Origin: JACVRW01 sp035705985
Lineage (GTDB): Bacteria; Actinomycetota; Thermoleophilia; Solirubrobacterales; Thermoleophilaceae
Assembly (NCBI GenBank): GCA_035705985.1
Contig: DASSVP010000058.1
Coordinates: 1-15,485, forward strand
Length of the DNA stretch: 15,485 nt
Direction: 5' to 3'
Shown: positions 1 through 8,727 of the stretch, piece after piece
How positions within the stretch are numbered: the first letter of the stretch is position 1
How the letters are laid out: the number at the start of each line of letters is the position of its first letter
Notes under the pieces: generated by a model
Database searches by the model: none
Told to the model about the DNA's origin: nothing
Seen by the model: only the letters and a program-made list of their open reading frames with translations
Position numbers and translations under genes: made by a program

Positions 1-65
1 GCGAGGAGGCCCCCGCCGACGAGGGCGAGGCCCGTGCCGAGGAGGCCGAGGGCTCCTCAGAGTGA
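1..65 (+). CDS. 3' end of an upstream gene, probably ribosomal protein L25 (Ctc type)
   Basis: Only the last 20 codons are inside the window, in the frame beginning at base 3 and ending at the TGA at 63-65. The visible tail is very acidic and Ala-rich (Glu/Ala/Asp repeats ending EGSSE). Actinobacterial L25/Ctc proteins usually end in such a tail, and the L25 gene often lies directly before pth. L25 binds 5S rRNA in the large ribosomal subunit. The stop overlaps the pth GTG start by four bases (GTGA), which suggests translational coupling. The identity rests on tail composition and gene order only, because no folded domain is visible; another protein with an acidic tail is possible. Confidence 0.5.
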   Translation, partial: EEAPADEGEARAEEAEGSSE

Positions 66-607
66 GCTTTTTCCGCCGCGGCGGAAAGGCTGACTGGCTT
101 GTAGTAGGTCTCGGCAATCCGGGCGACCGCTATGCCCGGACCCGTCACAACGTCGGCTTCGAAGTGGCGAAGCTCGTTGCCGAGCGCCTCGGCCTGCCCA
201 GGTTCAAGAAGAAGTACGGCGGGCTTTACGCCGAGGGCAGAGACGTCGCCGTCCTGTTGCCGCAGACGTACATGAACGAGTCCGGCACCTCCGTGAGCCC
301 GGCACGCGGTGCGCTTGGCCTGGATCTGGATCACGTCCTCGTGGTCCACGACGAGATCGACCTTCCATTCGGAAAGGTCGAGCTCCGCACGGGCGGCGGG
401 CTTGCGGGTCACAACGGGCTCAAGTCTGTGAAGAGAGGGCTCGGAAGTGGCGATTTCGGGCGGGTGAGGGTCGGCGTGGGGCGGCCGGACAGCACCGATC
501 CGGAGGTGGTTTCCAGATATGTCCTGGGGAGGTTCGATGAGGACCCGCGGGCGCTGATCGAAACCGCCGCCGATGAGGTCGAGCGCCGCGTAACCTTGGG
601 CGAGTAA
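62..607 (+). CDS. pth: Peptidyl-tRNA hydrolase
   Basis: Pth cleaves the ester bond of peptidyl-tRNA released from stalled ribosomes, recycling tRNA in the cytoplasm. The 181-residue product has the family signatures in order: GLGNPG at 16-21, RHNVGF at 28-33, TYMNESG at 69-75, HDEIDLPFG at 96-104 and GGGLAGHNGLKS at 111-122. By alignment to E. coli Pth, the catalytic and binding residues are N19, H29, N72, D97 and N118, and all are present. The GTG start overlaps the preceding stop by four bases; the first nine residues are an unconserved extension. The protein stops at DEVERRVTLGE, before the usual C-terminal helix and the MNRF-type tail, so it is roughly 15 residues short there. I found no other frame that restores the tail, so this looks like a natural short form. 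Confidence 0.96.
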   Translation: MSFFRRGGKADWLVVGLGNPGDRYARTRHNVGFEVAKLVAERLGLPRFKKKYGGLYAEGRDVAVLLPQTYMNESGTSVSPARGALGLDLDHVLVVHDEIDLPFGKVELRTGGGLAGHNGLKSVKRGLGSGDFGRVRVGVGRPDSTDPEVVSRYVLGRFDEDPRALIETAADEVERRVTLGE

Positions 608-667
608 GCCGCGCGGCACGCCCGGGCGGCCAGAACCCGTGGCTGCGCACCGGTCACCGCCCGGTGC
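608..667. repeat. Cluster of three GC-rich inverted repeats between pth and mfd
   Basis: The pth-mfd junction contains three perfect inverted repeats: the palindrome GCCGCGCGGC at 608-617, the palindrome CGCCCGGGCG at 619-628, and GCACCGG (647-653) with CCGGTGC (661-667), a 7-bp stem with a 7-base loop. No T-run follows, so none is a classical intrinsic terminator. In RNA they could form a folded leader for mfd or a processing barrier after pth. In 70% GC DNA short palindromes are common, so the function is uncertain. The dense structure supports an mfd start at 681 rather than at the in-frame GTG at 639. Confidence 0.45.
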
Positions 668-680
668 ACGCCCAAGACGC

Positions 681-3600
681 ATGCTCCGAAGCCTCCTGAC
701 ATACGCACAACGGGACGACTCCGTCACGGGGCTCGCCGAGGCTGCGCGCGCGGAGCCGCAGCGGGCGTTCGTGTCCGCCAGCCTGCGGCCGTACCTGCTG
801 GCGTCGCTGATCGACGCCGAGCCGAAGCGGCCGGCGCTGATCGTGGCGGGCGACGACCGCGCCGCGCGCGACCTCGCCGCCGACCTCAAGGCGTACCTCT
901 CGCCGCGGGCCGTCCGCTTCTACCCCGCGCGCGGCATGCGCTACGAGTCGCACCTCGCGCCGCCGCCTCATCTCGTCGGCCTACGAATCGCGGCATTGGA
1001 TGCGCTGCTGGGGCAGCAGGCAGCCGTGCTCGTCGCCTCCGCCGTCGCGCTCGCCGAGAAGGTCCCCGACCCGGACCTGCGCCCGCACGGCTTCGAGATC
1101 GAGAAGGGCGGGCTCCTCGACCTCGACGAGACCGCCGACCAGCTCGCGGCATGCGGCTACGAGCGCACCGATCAGGTGGAGGACCGCGGCCAGTTCGCGA
1201 TCCGCGGCGACATCCTCGACGTCTATCCCGCCACCGAGGAGCGCGCCGTGCGCTGCGAGCTGTTCGACGTCGAGGTCGAGCGGCTCACCTGGTTCTCCAC
1301 CTTCACCCAGCGCTCGCTGGAGGAGGCGGAGCGCGTGGAGATCGCCCCCGCGGCCGAGCTGGCGCCCGAGCACCGGGAGCTCGCCGAGCTCGCGGCGGCG
1401 TCGGCCGGCGACGACGACCGCCCGGACGTGGCCGACGTCCTCCCGGTCGACCGCTTCTGCGAGCTCCTGGACCTCGTCCCGGGCGACGCGCTCGTCGCGA
1501 TCGCCGCGGAGGAGGAACTGGCGCCGGCCCTGCGCGACTACTGGGAGGACGTCACCACGAGCTTCCACGACGAGGACGCGCACCACCTCTACGTGAAGCC
1601 GGACGACCTCGACACCGCGCTGTCCGAGCGCGCCCAGCTCCGCCTGTCGAGCATCTCGCAGGACCAGCCGCACGAGTTCCGCGCCCAGTCCGCGGACACC
1701 GCCGCCCGCTCGCTGCGCGACGCGGAGCCCGAGCTCGAGAAGCTCGTTCGCTCCGGCTATCGGACCTTCGTCGCCTGGGCGCGCCGCGGCGAAGCCGAGC
1801 GTGCGCAGCTCAACATGGCCCGGATGCAGGCCGCCTTCCTCGACGGCCGGCCCGCCCCCGAGGACCCGTCGCTGACCTTCGCCCACGCGAGCCTGCGCGA
1901 CGGCTTCATCGCCCCGAACCTGAAGCTCGCGGTCCTGCCGGAGCACCGCCTGCTGCGGCGGCGCCGCACCGAGCGGCCCACAGGACCCGGTCCGATCGCG
2001 TCGTTCACGGACCTGCGCGCCGGCTCGCCCGTGGTGCACGAGGACCACGGCATCGCGCTCTTCACAGGCTTCGAGACGAAGACCGTGGGCGGCGTGACGC
2101 GCGACTACCTCGAGCTCGAGTACCGGGACGGCGACCGCGTCTTCGTTCCAAGCGACCAGCTCCACAAGATCAGCCGCTACGTGGGCGCGGACGCGAGCGA
2201 CCCGCCGCTCTCGAAGCTCGGCGGCAAGCAGTGGGAGCAGATGAAGCTCAAGGCGCGCCGCGCTGCCCAGGCGCTTGCCGGCGAGCTGATCAACCTCTAC
2301 GCCGAGCGCAAGCGCCGGGCCGGCCACGCCTTCCCGATGGACACCGAGTGGCAACGCGACTTCGAGGGCCGCTTCCCTTACCGCGAGACACCGGACCAGC
2401 TCGAGGCGATCGAGGCGGTGCGCGCCGACATGGAGGAGGCGCGCCCGATGGACCGGCTGATCTGCGGCGACGTGGGCTACGGCAAGACCGAGGTCGCGCT
2501 GCGCGCCGCCTTCAAGGCCGCCGAGGACGGCAGGCAGACGATGTTCCTCGTGCCGACGACCGTGCTCGCCCAGCAGCACTACGGCACCTTCGTGGAGCGC
2601 CTGCGCGACTACCCGTTCCGGATCGAGATGGTCTCGCGCTTCCGCTCGCCGAAGGAGGTGCGGGAGACGCTCGCCGACTTCCAGGAGGGCAAGGTCGACA
2701 TCCTCGTGGGCACGCACCGGCTGCTCTCGCGCGACGTGCGGCCGAAGGAGCTCGGCCTCCTGATCGTGGACGAGGAGCAGCGCTTCGGCGTGAAGCAGAA
2801 GGAGCTGATGCGCCAGCTGCGGCTGAAGGTCGACGTGCTGTCGCTGTCCGCCACGCCGATCCCGCGGACGCTGCAGATGTCGCTGGCCGGCCTCCGCGAC
2901 ATCTCGGTGATCGAGACGCCGCCCGAGGGCCGCCGGCCCGTCAAGACCTACGTGGGCGACTACGACGACGACCTGGTCCAGAAGGCCATCAAGCGCGAGC
3001 TCGCCCGCGGCGGCCAGGCGTTCTTCCTCCACAACCGGGTCGAGACGATCGACGAGACCGCAGAGCGCGTGCGCGCGCTCGTGCCCGAGGCGCGCGTGCT
3101 CGTCGCGCACGGCCAGATGGCCGAGGGCGAGCTCGAGGGGGTCATGCTCGAGTTCCTGCGCGGCGGCGCCGACGTGCTCGTCTGCACCACGATCGTCGAG
3201 TCCGGGCTCGACATCCCCAGCGCGAACACCCTGATCGTGGAGCGCGCCGACGAGCTCGGGCTGGCCCAGCTCTACCAGATCCGCGGGCGCGTGGGCCGCT
3301 CACGCGAGCGGGCGTACGCCTACCTGCTGTACCCGTCCGCGGCCGCGCTCTCCGAGGAGGCGGGCCAGCGGCTCGCCACGCTGTCCGACTACACCGAGCT
3401 CGGCTCCGGGTTCAAGATCGCGATGCGCGACCTGGAGATCCGCGGGGCCGGCAACCTGCTCGGCGACGAGCAGTCCGGCCACGTGGCGGCGGTGGGCTTC
3501 GAGCTCTACGTGGGGATGATCGACGAGGCCGTCCGCCTGCTCGCCGGCGACGCCGCGGAGGAGACCGCCGAGCCCGTCCGCATGGACCTCCCGGTGGACG

Positions 3601-4019
3601 CGTACGTGCCGGGCGACTACGTGCCCTACGAGGCCGCGAAGATCGAGATCCACCGGCGCGTGGCGGGCGCGCGCGAGATCGCCCAGCTGATCATGCTCCG
3701 CGAGGAGCTGGCCGACCGCTTCGGGCCGATCCCCGAGCCGCTCGACAACCTGATCCGGCTGCAGGACGCCCGCATCAAGCTCGGACGCGCCGGCGCGCGC
3801 TCCGTGGACTTCGCCGGCGGGCGCCTGTCCGTGACGCCGATCGAGCTCGACTCACGCGGCGCGAAGACGCTGCGGCAGCGGGTGCCGGAGGCGATGTACG
3901 AGTCGGGCAGGGAGACCGTGCGCGTGCGCCTGCCGGACGAGCCGTCAGAGCGCTTCCGGGCCGTCGTGACCGCCGCCGAGGCGATTCTCGAGGTCGCGAC
4001 GGAACCTCCCGAGGACTGA
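681..4019 (+). CDS. mfd: Transcription-repair coupling factor Mfd
   Basis: Mfd is a DNA translocase that removes RNA polymerase stalled at lesions and recruits UvrA for excision repair. The product has 1112 residues, normal for the family. A UvrB-like N-terminal module comes first (YPARGMRYESH region), then the RNA-polymerase-interacting domain at about 440-510 (GSPVVHEDHGIALF, later DRVFVPSDQLHKISRYVG). The RecG-like motor follows: Walker A GDVGYGKT at 596-603, Walker B DEEQ at 697-700, LSATPIPRT near 722, and motif VI QIRGRVGRS from 866. The C-terminal autoinhibitory/UvrA-masking domain fills about 960-1112. I chose ATG 681 because MLRSLL matches the usual Mfd beginning; GTG 639 would add 14 unconserved residues. 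Neither has a clear ribosome-binding site. The next gene starts 34 bases after the stop. Confidence 0.97.
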   Translation: MLRSLLTYAQRDDSVTGLAEAARAEPQRAFVSASLRPYLLASLIDAEPKRPALIVAGDDRAARDLAADLKAYLSPRAVRFYPARGMRYESHLAPPPHLVGLRIAALDALLGQQAAVLVASAVALAEKVPDPDLRPHGFEIEKGGLLDLDETADQLAACGYERTDQVEDRGQFAIRGDILDVYPATEERAVRCELFDVEVERLTWFSTFTQRSLEEAERVEIAPAAELAPEHRELAELAAASAGDDDRPDVADVLPVDRFCELLDLVPGDALVAIAAEEELAPALRDYWEDVTTSFHDEDAHHLYVKPDDLDTALSERAQLRLSSISQDQPHEFRAQSADTAARSLRDAEPELEKLVRSGYRTFVAWARRGEAERAQLNMARMQAAFLDGRPAPEDPSLTFAHASLRDGFIAPNLKLAVLPEHRLLRRRRTERPTGPGPIASFTDLRAGSPVVHEDHGIALFTGFETKTVGGVTRDYLELEYRDGDRVFVPSDQLHKISRYVGADASDPPLSKLGGKQWEQMKLKARRAAQALAGELINLYAERKRRAGHAFPMDTEWQRDFEGRFPYRETPDQLEAIEAVRADMEEARPMDRLICGDVGYGKTEVALRAAFKAAEDGRQTMFLVPTTVLAQQHYGTFVERLRDYPFRIEMVSRFRSPKEVRETLADFQEGKVDILVGTHRLLSRDVRPKELGLLIVDEEQRFGVKQKELMRQLRLKVDVLSLSATPIPRTLQMSLAGLRDISVIETPPEGRRPVKTYVGDYDDDLVQKAIKRELARGGQAFFLHNRVETIDETAERVRALVPEARVLVAHGQMAEGELEGVMLEFLRGGADVLVCTTIVESGLDIPSANTLIVERADELGLAQLYQIRGRVGRSRERAYAYLLYPSAAALSEEAGQRLATLSDYTELGSGFKIAMRDLEIRGAGNLLGDEQSGHVAAVGFELYVGMIDEAVRLLAGDAAEETAEPVRMDLPVDAYVPGDYVPYEAAKIEIHRRVAGAREIAQLIMLREELADRFGPIPEPLDNLIRLQDARIKLGRAGARSVDFAGGRLSVTPIELDSRGAKTLRQRVPEAMYESGRETVRVRLPDEPSERFRAVVTAAEAILEVATEPPED

Positions 4020-4053
4020 AATCTTCTTCGCTACCCTTCGCCGCCGCTTGGCC

Positions 4054-5235
4054 ATGAGACGCGCATTCAATAAGTCATTGCTCATCCTCGCCGCGGCCAC
4101 TCTCGGCATCGGCGTTCTCGCCGGCTGCGGCAACGACGTGCCCGCGGGAGCGGTCGCCAAGGTCGGCGACTCGACCATCAGCCAGGACGAGTTCGACAAG
4201 TGGCTCGGCATCGCCGTGAAGGGCCAGGGCCAATCCGGCGCCGCCGCGGTGCCGGACCCGCCGGACTTCAAGAAGTGCGTCGCCGCGAAGAAGAAGACGC
4301 CGGTCGCGAAGGGCCAGACCCGTCCCTCGGACACCCAGCTGAAGAAGCAGTGCAAGACGGAGTTCGACAACGTCAAGCGCGAGGTCATGCAGTTCCTGAT
4401 CCAGGCCGAGTGGATGCAGCAGGAGGCCGATGAGCAGGGCATCGAGGTCAAGGACGCCGAGCTCAAGAAGGCGCTCGAGGACCAGAAGAAGCAGGCCTTC
4501 CAGAACGACAAGCAGTACAAGGACTACCTCGCCAGCTCCGGCATGACCGAGCAGGACGTCCTCTTCCGCGTCCGGCTCAACCAGCTTCAGGAGAAGCTGG
4601 TGAAGAAGGTCACCGAGGACGCGAAGAAGGTCTCGGACGAGGACATCGAGTCCTACTACGAAAAGAACAAGAAGCGATTCGCCCAGCCGGAGCGCCGCGA
4701 CCTGCGCGTCGTGCTCACCAAGACCGAGGCCAAGGCGCGGCAGGCGAAGCGCGCGCTCGACTCGGGTCAGCCCTTCAAGCGTGTCGTGAAGAAGTACTCG
4801 ATCGACGAGGCCTCCAAGTCCCAGAACGGCCTGCTCCCCGCGGTCTCGGAGGGCCAGCAGGAGAAGGCCTTCGACGAGGCGATCTTCTCCGCCAAGAAGG
4901 GCAAGATCGAGGGGCCCGTGAAGACGCAGTTCGGCTGGTACGTCTTCGAGGTCGAGAAGGTCACGAAGGCCTCGCAGCAGACGCTCGACCAGTCGAAGGA
5001 CACCATCCGCAACCTGCTCCGCTCGCAGCGTGAGCAGAAGGCGCTGGATGCGTTCGTCAAGGACTTCCGCGAGAGCTACAAGGACGAGACGGACTGCGCG
5101 AGCGACTACCGGGTGGCGGAGTGCAAGAACGCTCCGAAGGAGGACACGAACACCGGTCCCGCCTCCGGCGGCAGCCCGGGCGGCCAGCAGCAGCCCGCCC
5201 AGCCCGCGCCCACGCCGGAGAACCCGCAGCCCTAG
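4054..5235 (+). CDS. Lipoprotein peptidyl-prolyl isomerase / foldase (SurA-PrsA-PpiC type)
   Basis: This is an extracytoplasmic foldase that probably assists folding of exported proteins by cis-trans isomerisation of Xaa-Pro bonds. The 393-residue product starts with a lipoprotein signal: MRRAFNKS, a hydrophobic stretch (9-22) and the lipobox LAGC with Cys25 as lipid anchor. A SurA_N-like helical chaperone segment covers about 30-205 (GDSTISQDEFDKW onward). A parvulin domain lies at about 214-303, with the strand RRDLRVVLTKTE, the segment KKYSIDEASKSQNG and the ending GPVKTQFGWYVFEVE. The tail from about 362 is Gly/Gln/Pro-rich and disordered. Four further cysteines (75, 100, 348, 357) could form disulfides. 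ATG 4054 gives a standard signal peptide; TTG 4048 is the alternative. SurA versus PrsA cannot be decided from sequence alone. The stop overlaps the mazG start by one base. Confidence 0.9.
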   Translation: MRRAFNKSLLILAAATLGIGVLAGCGNDVPAGAVAKVGDSTISQDEFDKWLGIAVKGQGQSGAAAVPDPPDFKKCVAAKKKTPVAKGQTRPSDTQLKKQCKTEFDNVKREVMQFLIQAEWMQQEADEQGIEVKDAELKKALEDQKKQAFQNDKQYKDYLASSGMTEQDVLFRVRLNQLQEKLVKKVTEDAKKVSDEDIESYYEKNKKRFAQPERRDLRVVLTKTEAKARQAKRALDSGQPFKRVVKKYSIDEASKSQNGLLPAVSEGQQEKAFDEAIFSAKKGKIEGPVKTQFGWYVFEVEKVTKASQQTLDQSKDTIRNLLRSQREQKALDAFVKDFRESYKDETDCASDYRVAECKNAPKEDTNTGPASGGSPGGQQQPAQPAPTPENPQP

Positions 5236-5824
5236 TGACGGCGACGGATCTCTCGGCCGCGCTCGAGCGGCTGGACGAGATCACGCGCCGGCTGCGCAGG
5301 GAGTGCCCGTGGGACCGGGAGCAGGACGAGCGCTCGATCGTGGCTCACACGGTCGAGGAGGCGTACGAGCTGGCCGACGCGGCGCACTCCGGCGATGACG
5401 CGAAGCTGCTCGACGAGCTCGGCGACGTGCTCTTCCAGGTGTACTTCCTCGCATTGCTGCTCGAGGAGCGCGGCCAGGGCTCGCTCGCCGAGGTGGCCGA
5501 GCACTGCCGCCAGAAGCTGATCCGCCGGCACCCGCACGTGTTCGGCGATCGCGCGGCGGAGACCGCCGGCGACGTGGTCCGGAACTGGAACCAGATCAAG
5601 CGCGACGACGAGCGCGGCGGGGCGATCTTCGGCGATATCCCCGAGACGCTCCCCTCGACGCTGTACGCGAAGAAGGTCCTGAGGCGGGCGGCCGACGCGG
5701 GCTACGACGCCCCGCCGGCGGACCCGCTGCTCGCCGCGGTGAAGAGCGCGCTCGACGCGGGACACGATCCGGAGCTGGCGCTGCGTAGGGCGGCGGACGA
5801 CTACAGGCAGGGGGTGGAGGCAGA

Positions 5825-5828
<4 letters not shown>
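5235..5828 (+). CDS. mazG: Nucleoside triphosphate pyrophosphohydrolase MazG
   Basis: MazG hydrolyses (d)NTPs to NMP plus pyrophosphate, cleaning aberrant nucleotides from the pool and, in some bacteria, affecting (p)ppGpp levels. The 197-residue protein shows the hallmark CPWDREQ at 24-30, the magnesium-binding helix EEAYE at 41-45 (E41, E42, E45), ELGDVLFQ from 61 (E61, D64) and KLIRRHPHVFGD near 95. Two-domain MazG of E. coli has 263 residues; here one complete domain is followed by a shorter C-terminal part (NWNQIKRDDE, LPSTLYAKKVLRRA) typical of the long-chain family. The GTG start shares its G with the preceding TAG stop, and the TGA overlaps the eno GTG by three bases. In-frame extension upstream to 5121 would run through the foldase gene and is not supported. 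Confidence 0.94.
5816..5820 (+). promoter_or_regulatory. Ribosome-binding site of eno, inside mazG
   Basis: GGAGG lies four bases before the eno GTG at 5825, within the last codons of mazG. It fixes the GTG as the enolase start and fits coupled translation of the two overlapping genes. Confidence 0.6.
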
Positions 5829-7068
<1,240 letters not shown>

Positions 7069-7093
<25 letters not shown>

Positions 7094-7356
7094 GAGCGCT
7101 CGCCCACGCGCACCATGCCGAGCCGCCGGGCCTCGCGCTCGAGCGCGCCCGGGTCGCGGAGGGCGCGCAGCCGCCGGTCGAGCTTCTGCTTCTCCTTCCT
7201 CAGCGCGCCGAGCTCCTCCGCCTGGTGGCTCGCCGTGCCGGACTGCTTGATCCATTGGCGCGCCGGCGAGGCGTAGGACAGGACGATCACGACCAGCGTC
7301 GAGAGCAGGGCCACACGCCCGACCCTGTCCCAGCGGATTCCCGAACGACGGCGCAC
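7069..7356 (-). CDS. Septum formation initiator family protein (DivIC/FtsB-like)
   Basis: This family forms the small bitopic partners (DivIC/FtsB with FtsL and FtsQ/DivIB) that activate septal peptidoglycan synthesis. The 95-residue product has a short basic cytoplasmic N-terminus (MRRRSGIRWDR), one membrane span at about 15-29 (VALLSTLVVIVLSYA), a coiled coil at about 44-67 (HQAEELGALRKEKQKLDRRL) and the family ending DPGALEREARRLGMVRVGE at 68-86. The location beside eno is the classical context for ftsB/divIC, but here the gene is convergent instead of downstream on the same strand. Start GTG 7356 gives the expected short N-terminus; the open frame continues upstream to 7545 but runs into the preceding gene. 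The last 25 bases lie within the eno coding region. Confidence 0.87.
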
Positions 7357-7435
7357 GGGTCGGCCTTCGCCGCCCCCGGCCCAAGTCCTCCGGAAGCCAT
7401 CCCTGCGCGCCGGGCACCGCCCGTTTGCCTGCGCC

Positions 7436-7762
7436 CTACGGCTTCTCGTGCGTCTCGCGCGGGCGGCCGCCCGCGTAGTCCTTCGCCTCGCGCACGTAGC
7501 GCGCGAACGCGGCGTCCACGACCGCGGCGGCGTCCGTCCCGGCACCGTGGCGGCGGGCCAGCTCGAGCGCCCAGTCGGTGTCGCGCCCGTAGAGGTCCGC
7601 CAGCTCGTCGACCACGAAGCTCGAGCCGAGCCGGCGGCGGAGCTCCTCGACCACGACCTCGGCCGCCTCGTCGAGGTCGGCCTGCACGACGTCCGGCTTG
7701 TCCGCGATCCGTCGCTCCCCTTCGCGCCACTGGTAGAGCGCGTTCTCCAGCGCGTACGCCAT
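7436..7762 (-). CDS. Conserved-looking hypothetical protein, 108 residues
   Basis: I do not recognise a named domain. The protein starts with MAYALENALYQWREGERR and is acidic and largely helical, with a central EAAEVVVEELRRRLGSSFVVDELADLYGRDTDW-type region and a hydrophilic end (ETHEKP). No signal peptide or membrane span is visible, so it should be cytoplasmic. The codons have G or C in nearly every third position, a strong sign of real coding in this genome; the plus-strand frame over the same bases is a shadow. ATG 7762 lies 26 bases after the stop of the HTH-type gene, and its own stop is 79 bases before the DivIC-like start. The three may be transcribed together. A TAGCCT hexamer eight bases before the ATG could act as a -10 element. 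Confidence 0.75.
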   Translation of the reverse strand: MAYALENALYQWREGERRIADKPDVVQADLDEAAEVVVEELRRRLGSSFVVDELADLYGRDTDWALELARRHGAGTDAAAVVDAAFARYVREAKDYAGGRPRETHEKP

Positions 7763-7788
7763 GGCGGGCGAGGCTAGCGTGCCGCTTC

Positions 7789-8364
7789 TCAGTCGTCTTC
7801 GCCGGAGTCGCCCGCGTCGTCGCCGGCGCGGGCGATCACGATCCGGTCGGGCTCGATCGTCACCGTCACGGGCCGGTGCCCTGCCCAGTGCTCGGCGTAG
7901 GTCGCGTCGTCCTGCACGGCCGGGTCGAGCCAGAGCCCGTAGCCCTCCTCACCGTGGTCGAAGGTGCCCTCGAGCGTCCTCGGCTTGCGCGCCCGGCTGC
8001 GCCCGCGGCCGCCGCGACGGCCCCGCCGGCGGCGCTTCGGCCTGTCGTCGCCGTCGCCGTCCTCGTCTCCGTCCGTGTCCGCCGTGTCATCGTCGGGCGC
8101 CTCCTCGGCGGCCTGGCGCTCCGCCTCGAGCGCCTCGGCGACGAGGGCGTCGTCCTCGGCGCGGAGATCCGGCTCGTCCGCCTCGGCTCCCGGCACGAAC
8201 AGCTCGCCCTCGGTGGCCTCGGGCGCGAGCTCATGCTCGCGCTTGAAGGACCGGATGTCGCCCACCGAGACGTCGAGCTGATGGGCGATCCAGGCGTCGG
8301 TTCGGCCTTGGCGCACCCAGGTGCGGATCTGGTTCAGCTGCGGCTTCAGCGATCTACGTGCCAA
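7789..8364 (-). CDS. HTH-like N-terminal domain protein with acidic/basic linker
   Basis: The 191-residue protein has three parts. Residues 5-45 (from SLKPQLNQIRTWVRQGRTDAW to DVSVGDIRSFKREHEL) read as a helix-turn-helix: WIAHQLDVSVGDIRSF resembles the two HTH helices of DNA-binding proteins. Residues 50-108 are acidic and probably disordered (DDDTADTDGDEDGDGDD), followed by an Arg/Gly patch at 109-129 (KRRRRGRRGGRGRSRARK) that could bind nucleic acid. Residues 131-191 look folded (TFDHGEEGYGLWLDPAVQ, PVTVTIEPDRIVIAR) and end acidic. Function is unknown; a nucleoid or RNA-associated regulator is a guess. TTG 8364 gives MARRSLKPQL, preceded by a TAGTGT hexamer (8375-8380); an in-frame TTG at 8397 is the alternative. 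It is divergent from csrA. Confidence 0.7.
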   Translation of the reverse strand: MARRSLKPQLNQIRTWVRQGRTDAWIAHQLDVSVGDIRSFKREHELAPEATEGELFVPGAEADEPDLRAEDDALVAEALEAERQAAEEAPDDDTADTDGDEDGDGDDRPKRRRRGRRGGRGRSRARKPRTLEGTFDHGEEGYGLWLDPAVQDDATYAEHWAGHRPVTVTIEPDRIVIARAGDDAGDSGEDD

Positions 8365-8480
8365 ACGGCGGCGGACACTACCAACCTGGCCACCCAAATC
8401 GACATCGTTTCAGCCCCCGAAGGGTTGTCCATTGCACCACACCCTCTGGGCTGCTTTATTGGTGGCCTATTCCTTCGGCA

Positions 8481-8489
8481 GGGGAAAGG
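8481..8489 (+). promoter_or_regulatory. Ribosome-binding site of csrA
   Basis: The purine-rich GGGGAAAGG lies seven bases before the csrA GTG, with a further AGGG between. It selects GTG 8497 as start, matching the MLVLTRK beginning of the family. The GGGGA within it resembles the GGA core of CsrA-binding sites, so self-repression at this site is possible but not shown. Confidence 0.5.
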
Positions 8490-8496
8490 CAGGGCC

Positions 8497-8727
8497 GTGC
8501 TCGTTCTCACGCGCAAGAGCAATCAGAGCATCATGATCGGCGACGACATCGAGATATCGGTGCTCGCGGTCATGGGGGAGAAGGTCCGAATAGGGATCGA
8601 GGCGCCGCGGTCGGTACCGGTCTTCCGGCGCGAGGTGTACGTCGAGATCCAGGAGGATCAGGACGACCCCGACGAGCGCGAGGAGGTCGATAGAGCGCTT
8701 GCTCGACTGCGCGCGGAGGGCGGCTAG
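8497..8727 (+). CDS. csrA: Carbon storage regulator CsrA (translational regulator)
   Basis: CsrA is a small dimeric RNA-binding protein that binds GGA motifs near ribosome-binding sites and represses, or occasionally activates, translation and mRNA stability. The 76-residue product starts MLVLTRKSNQSIMIGDDIEI, the near-invariant first strands, followed by GEKVRIGIEAPRSVPVFRREVY at 27-48. The RNA-contacting residues L4, R6 and R44 are present. The tail from 52 is acidic and variable. The GTG start is fixed by this N-terminus; the open frame extends much further upstream, but that is a shadow of other genes. CsrA often sits beside fliW or flagellar genes, and none is seen here. Its stop overlaps the convergent small membrane gene by four bases. 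Confidence 0.95.
   Translation: MLVLTRKSNQSIMIGDDIEISVLAVMGEKVRIGIEAPRSVPVFRREVYVEIQEDQDDPDEREEVDRALARLRAEGG

Noticed and set aside
639..680. GTG 639 as the mfd start
   Set aside because: It adds 14 residues (AAHRSPPGARPRR-like) with no family similarity, encoded by the inverted-repeat leader; ATG 681 gives the normal Mfd N-terminus.
981..3110. A 709-codon open frame on the minus strand opposite mfd, and a 968-codon frame on the plus strand at 1151-4057
   Set aside because: Both are shadows of mfd in very GC-rich DNA, where stop codons are rare in all frames. Their translations are Arg/Ala/His- or Leu/Val-rich repeats with no family motif, while the mfd frame has every helicase motif.
5121..5234. 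In-frame upstream extension of mazG
   Set aside because: It would run through the tail of the foldase gene; the CPWDREQ region is at the expected distance from GTG 5235, which touches the preceding stop.
8398..8496. A possible riboswitch or promoter in the csrA leader (TTGTCC at 8425, TATTCC at 8468)
   Set aside because: The hexamers are not at a usable spacing from each other and no conserved RNA motif is visible, so I do not annotate it.
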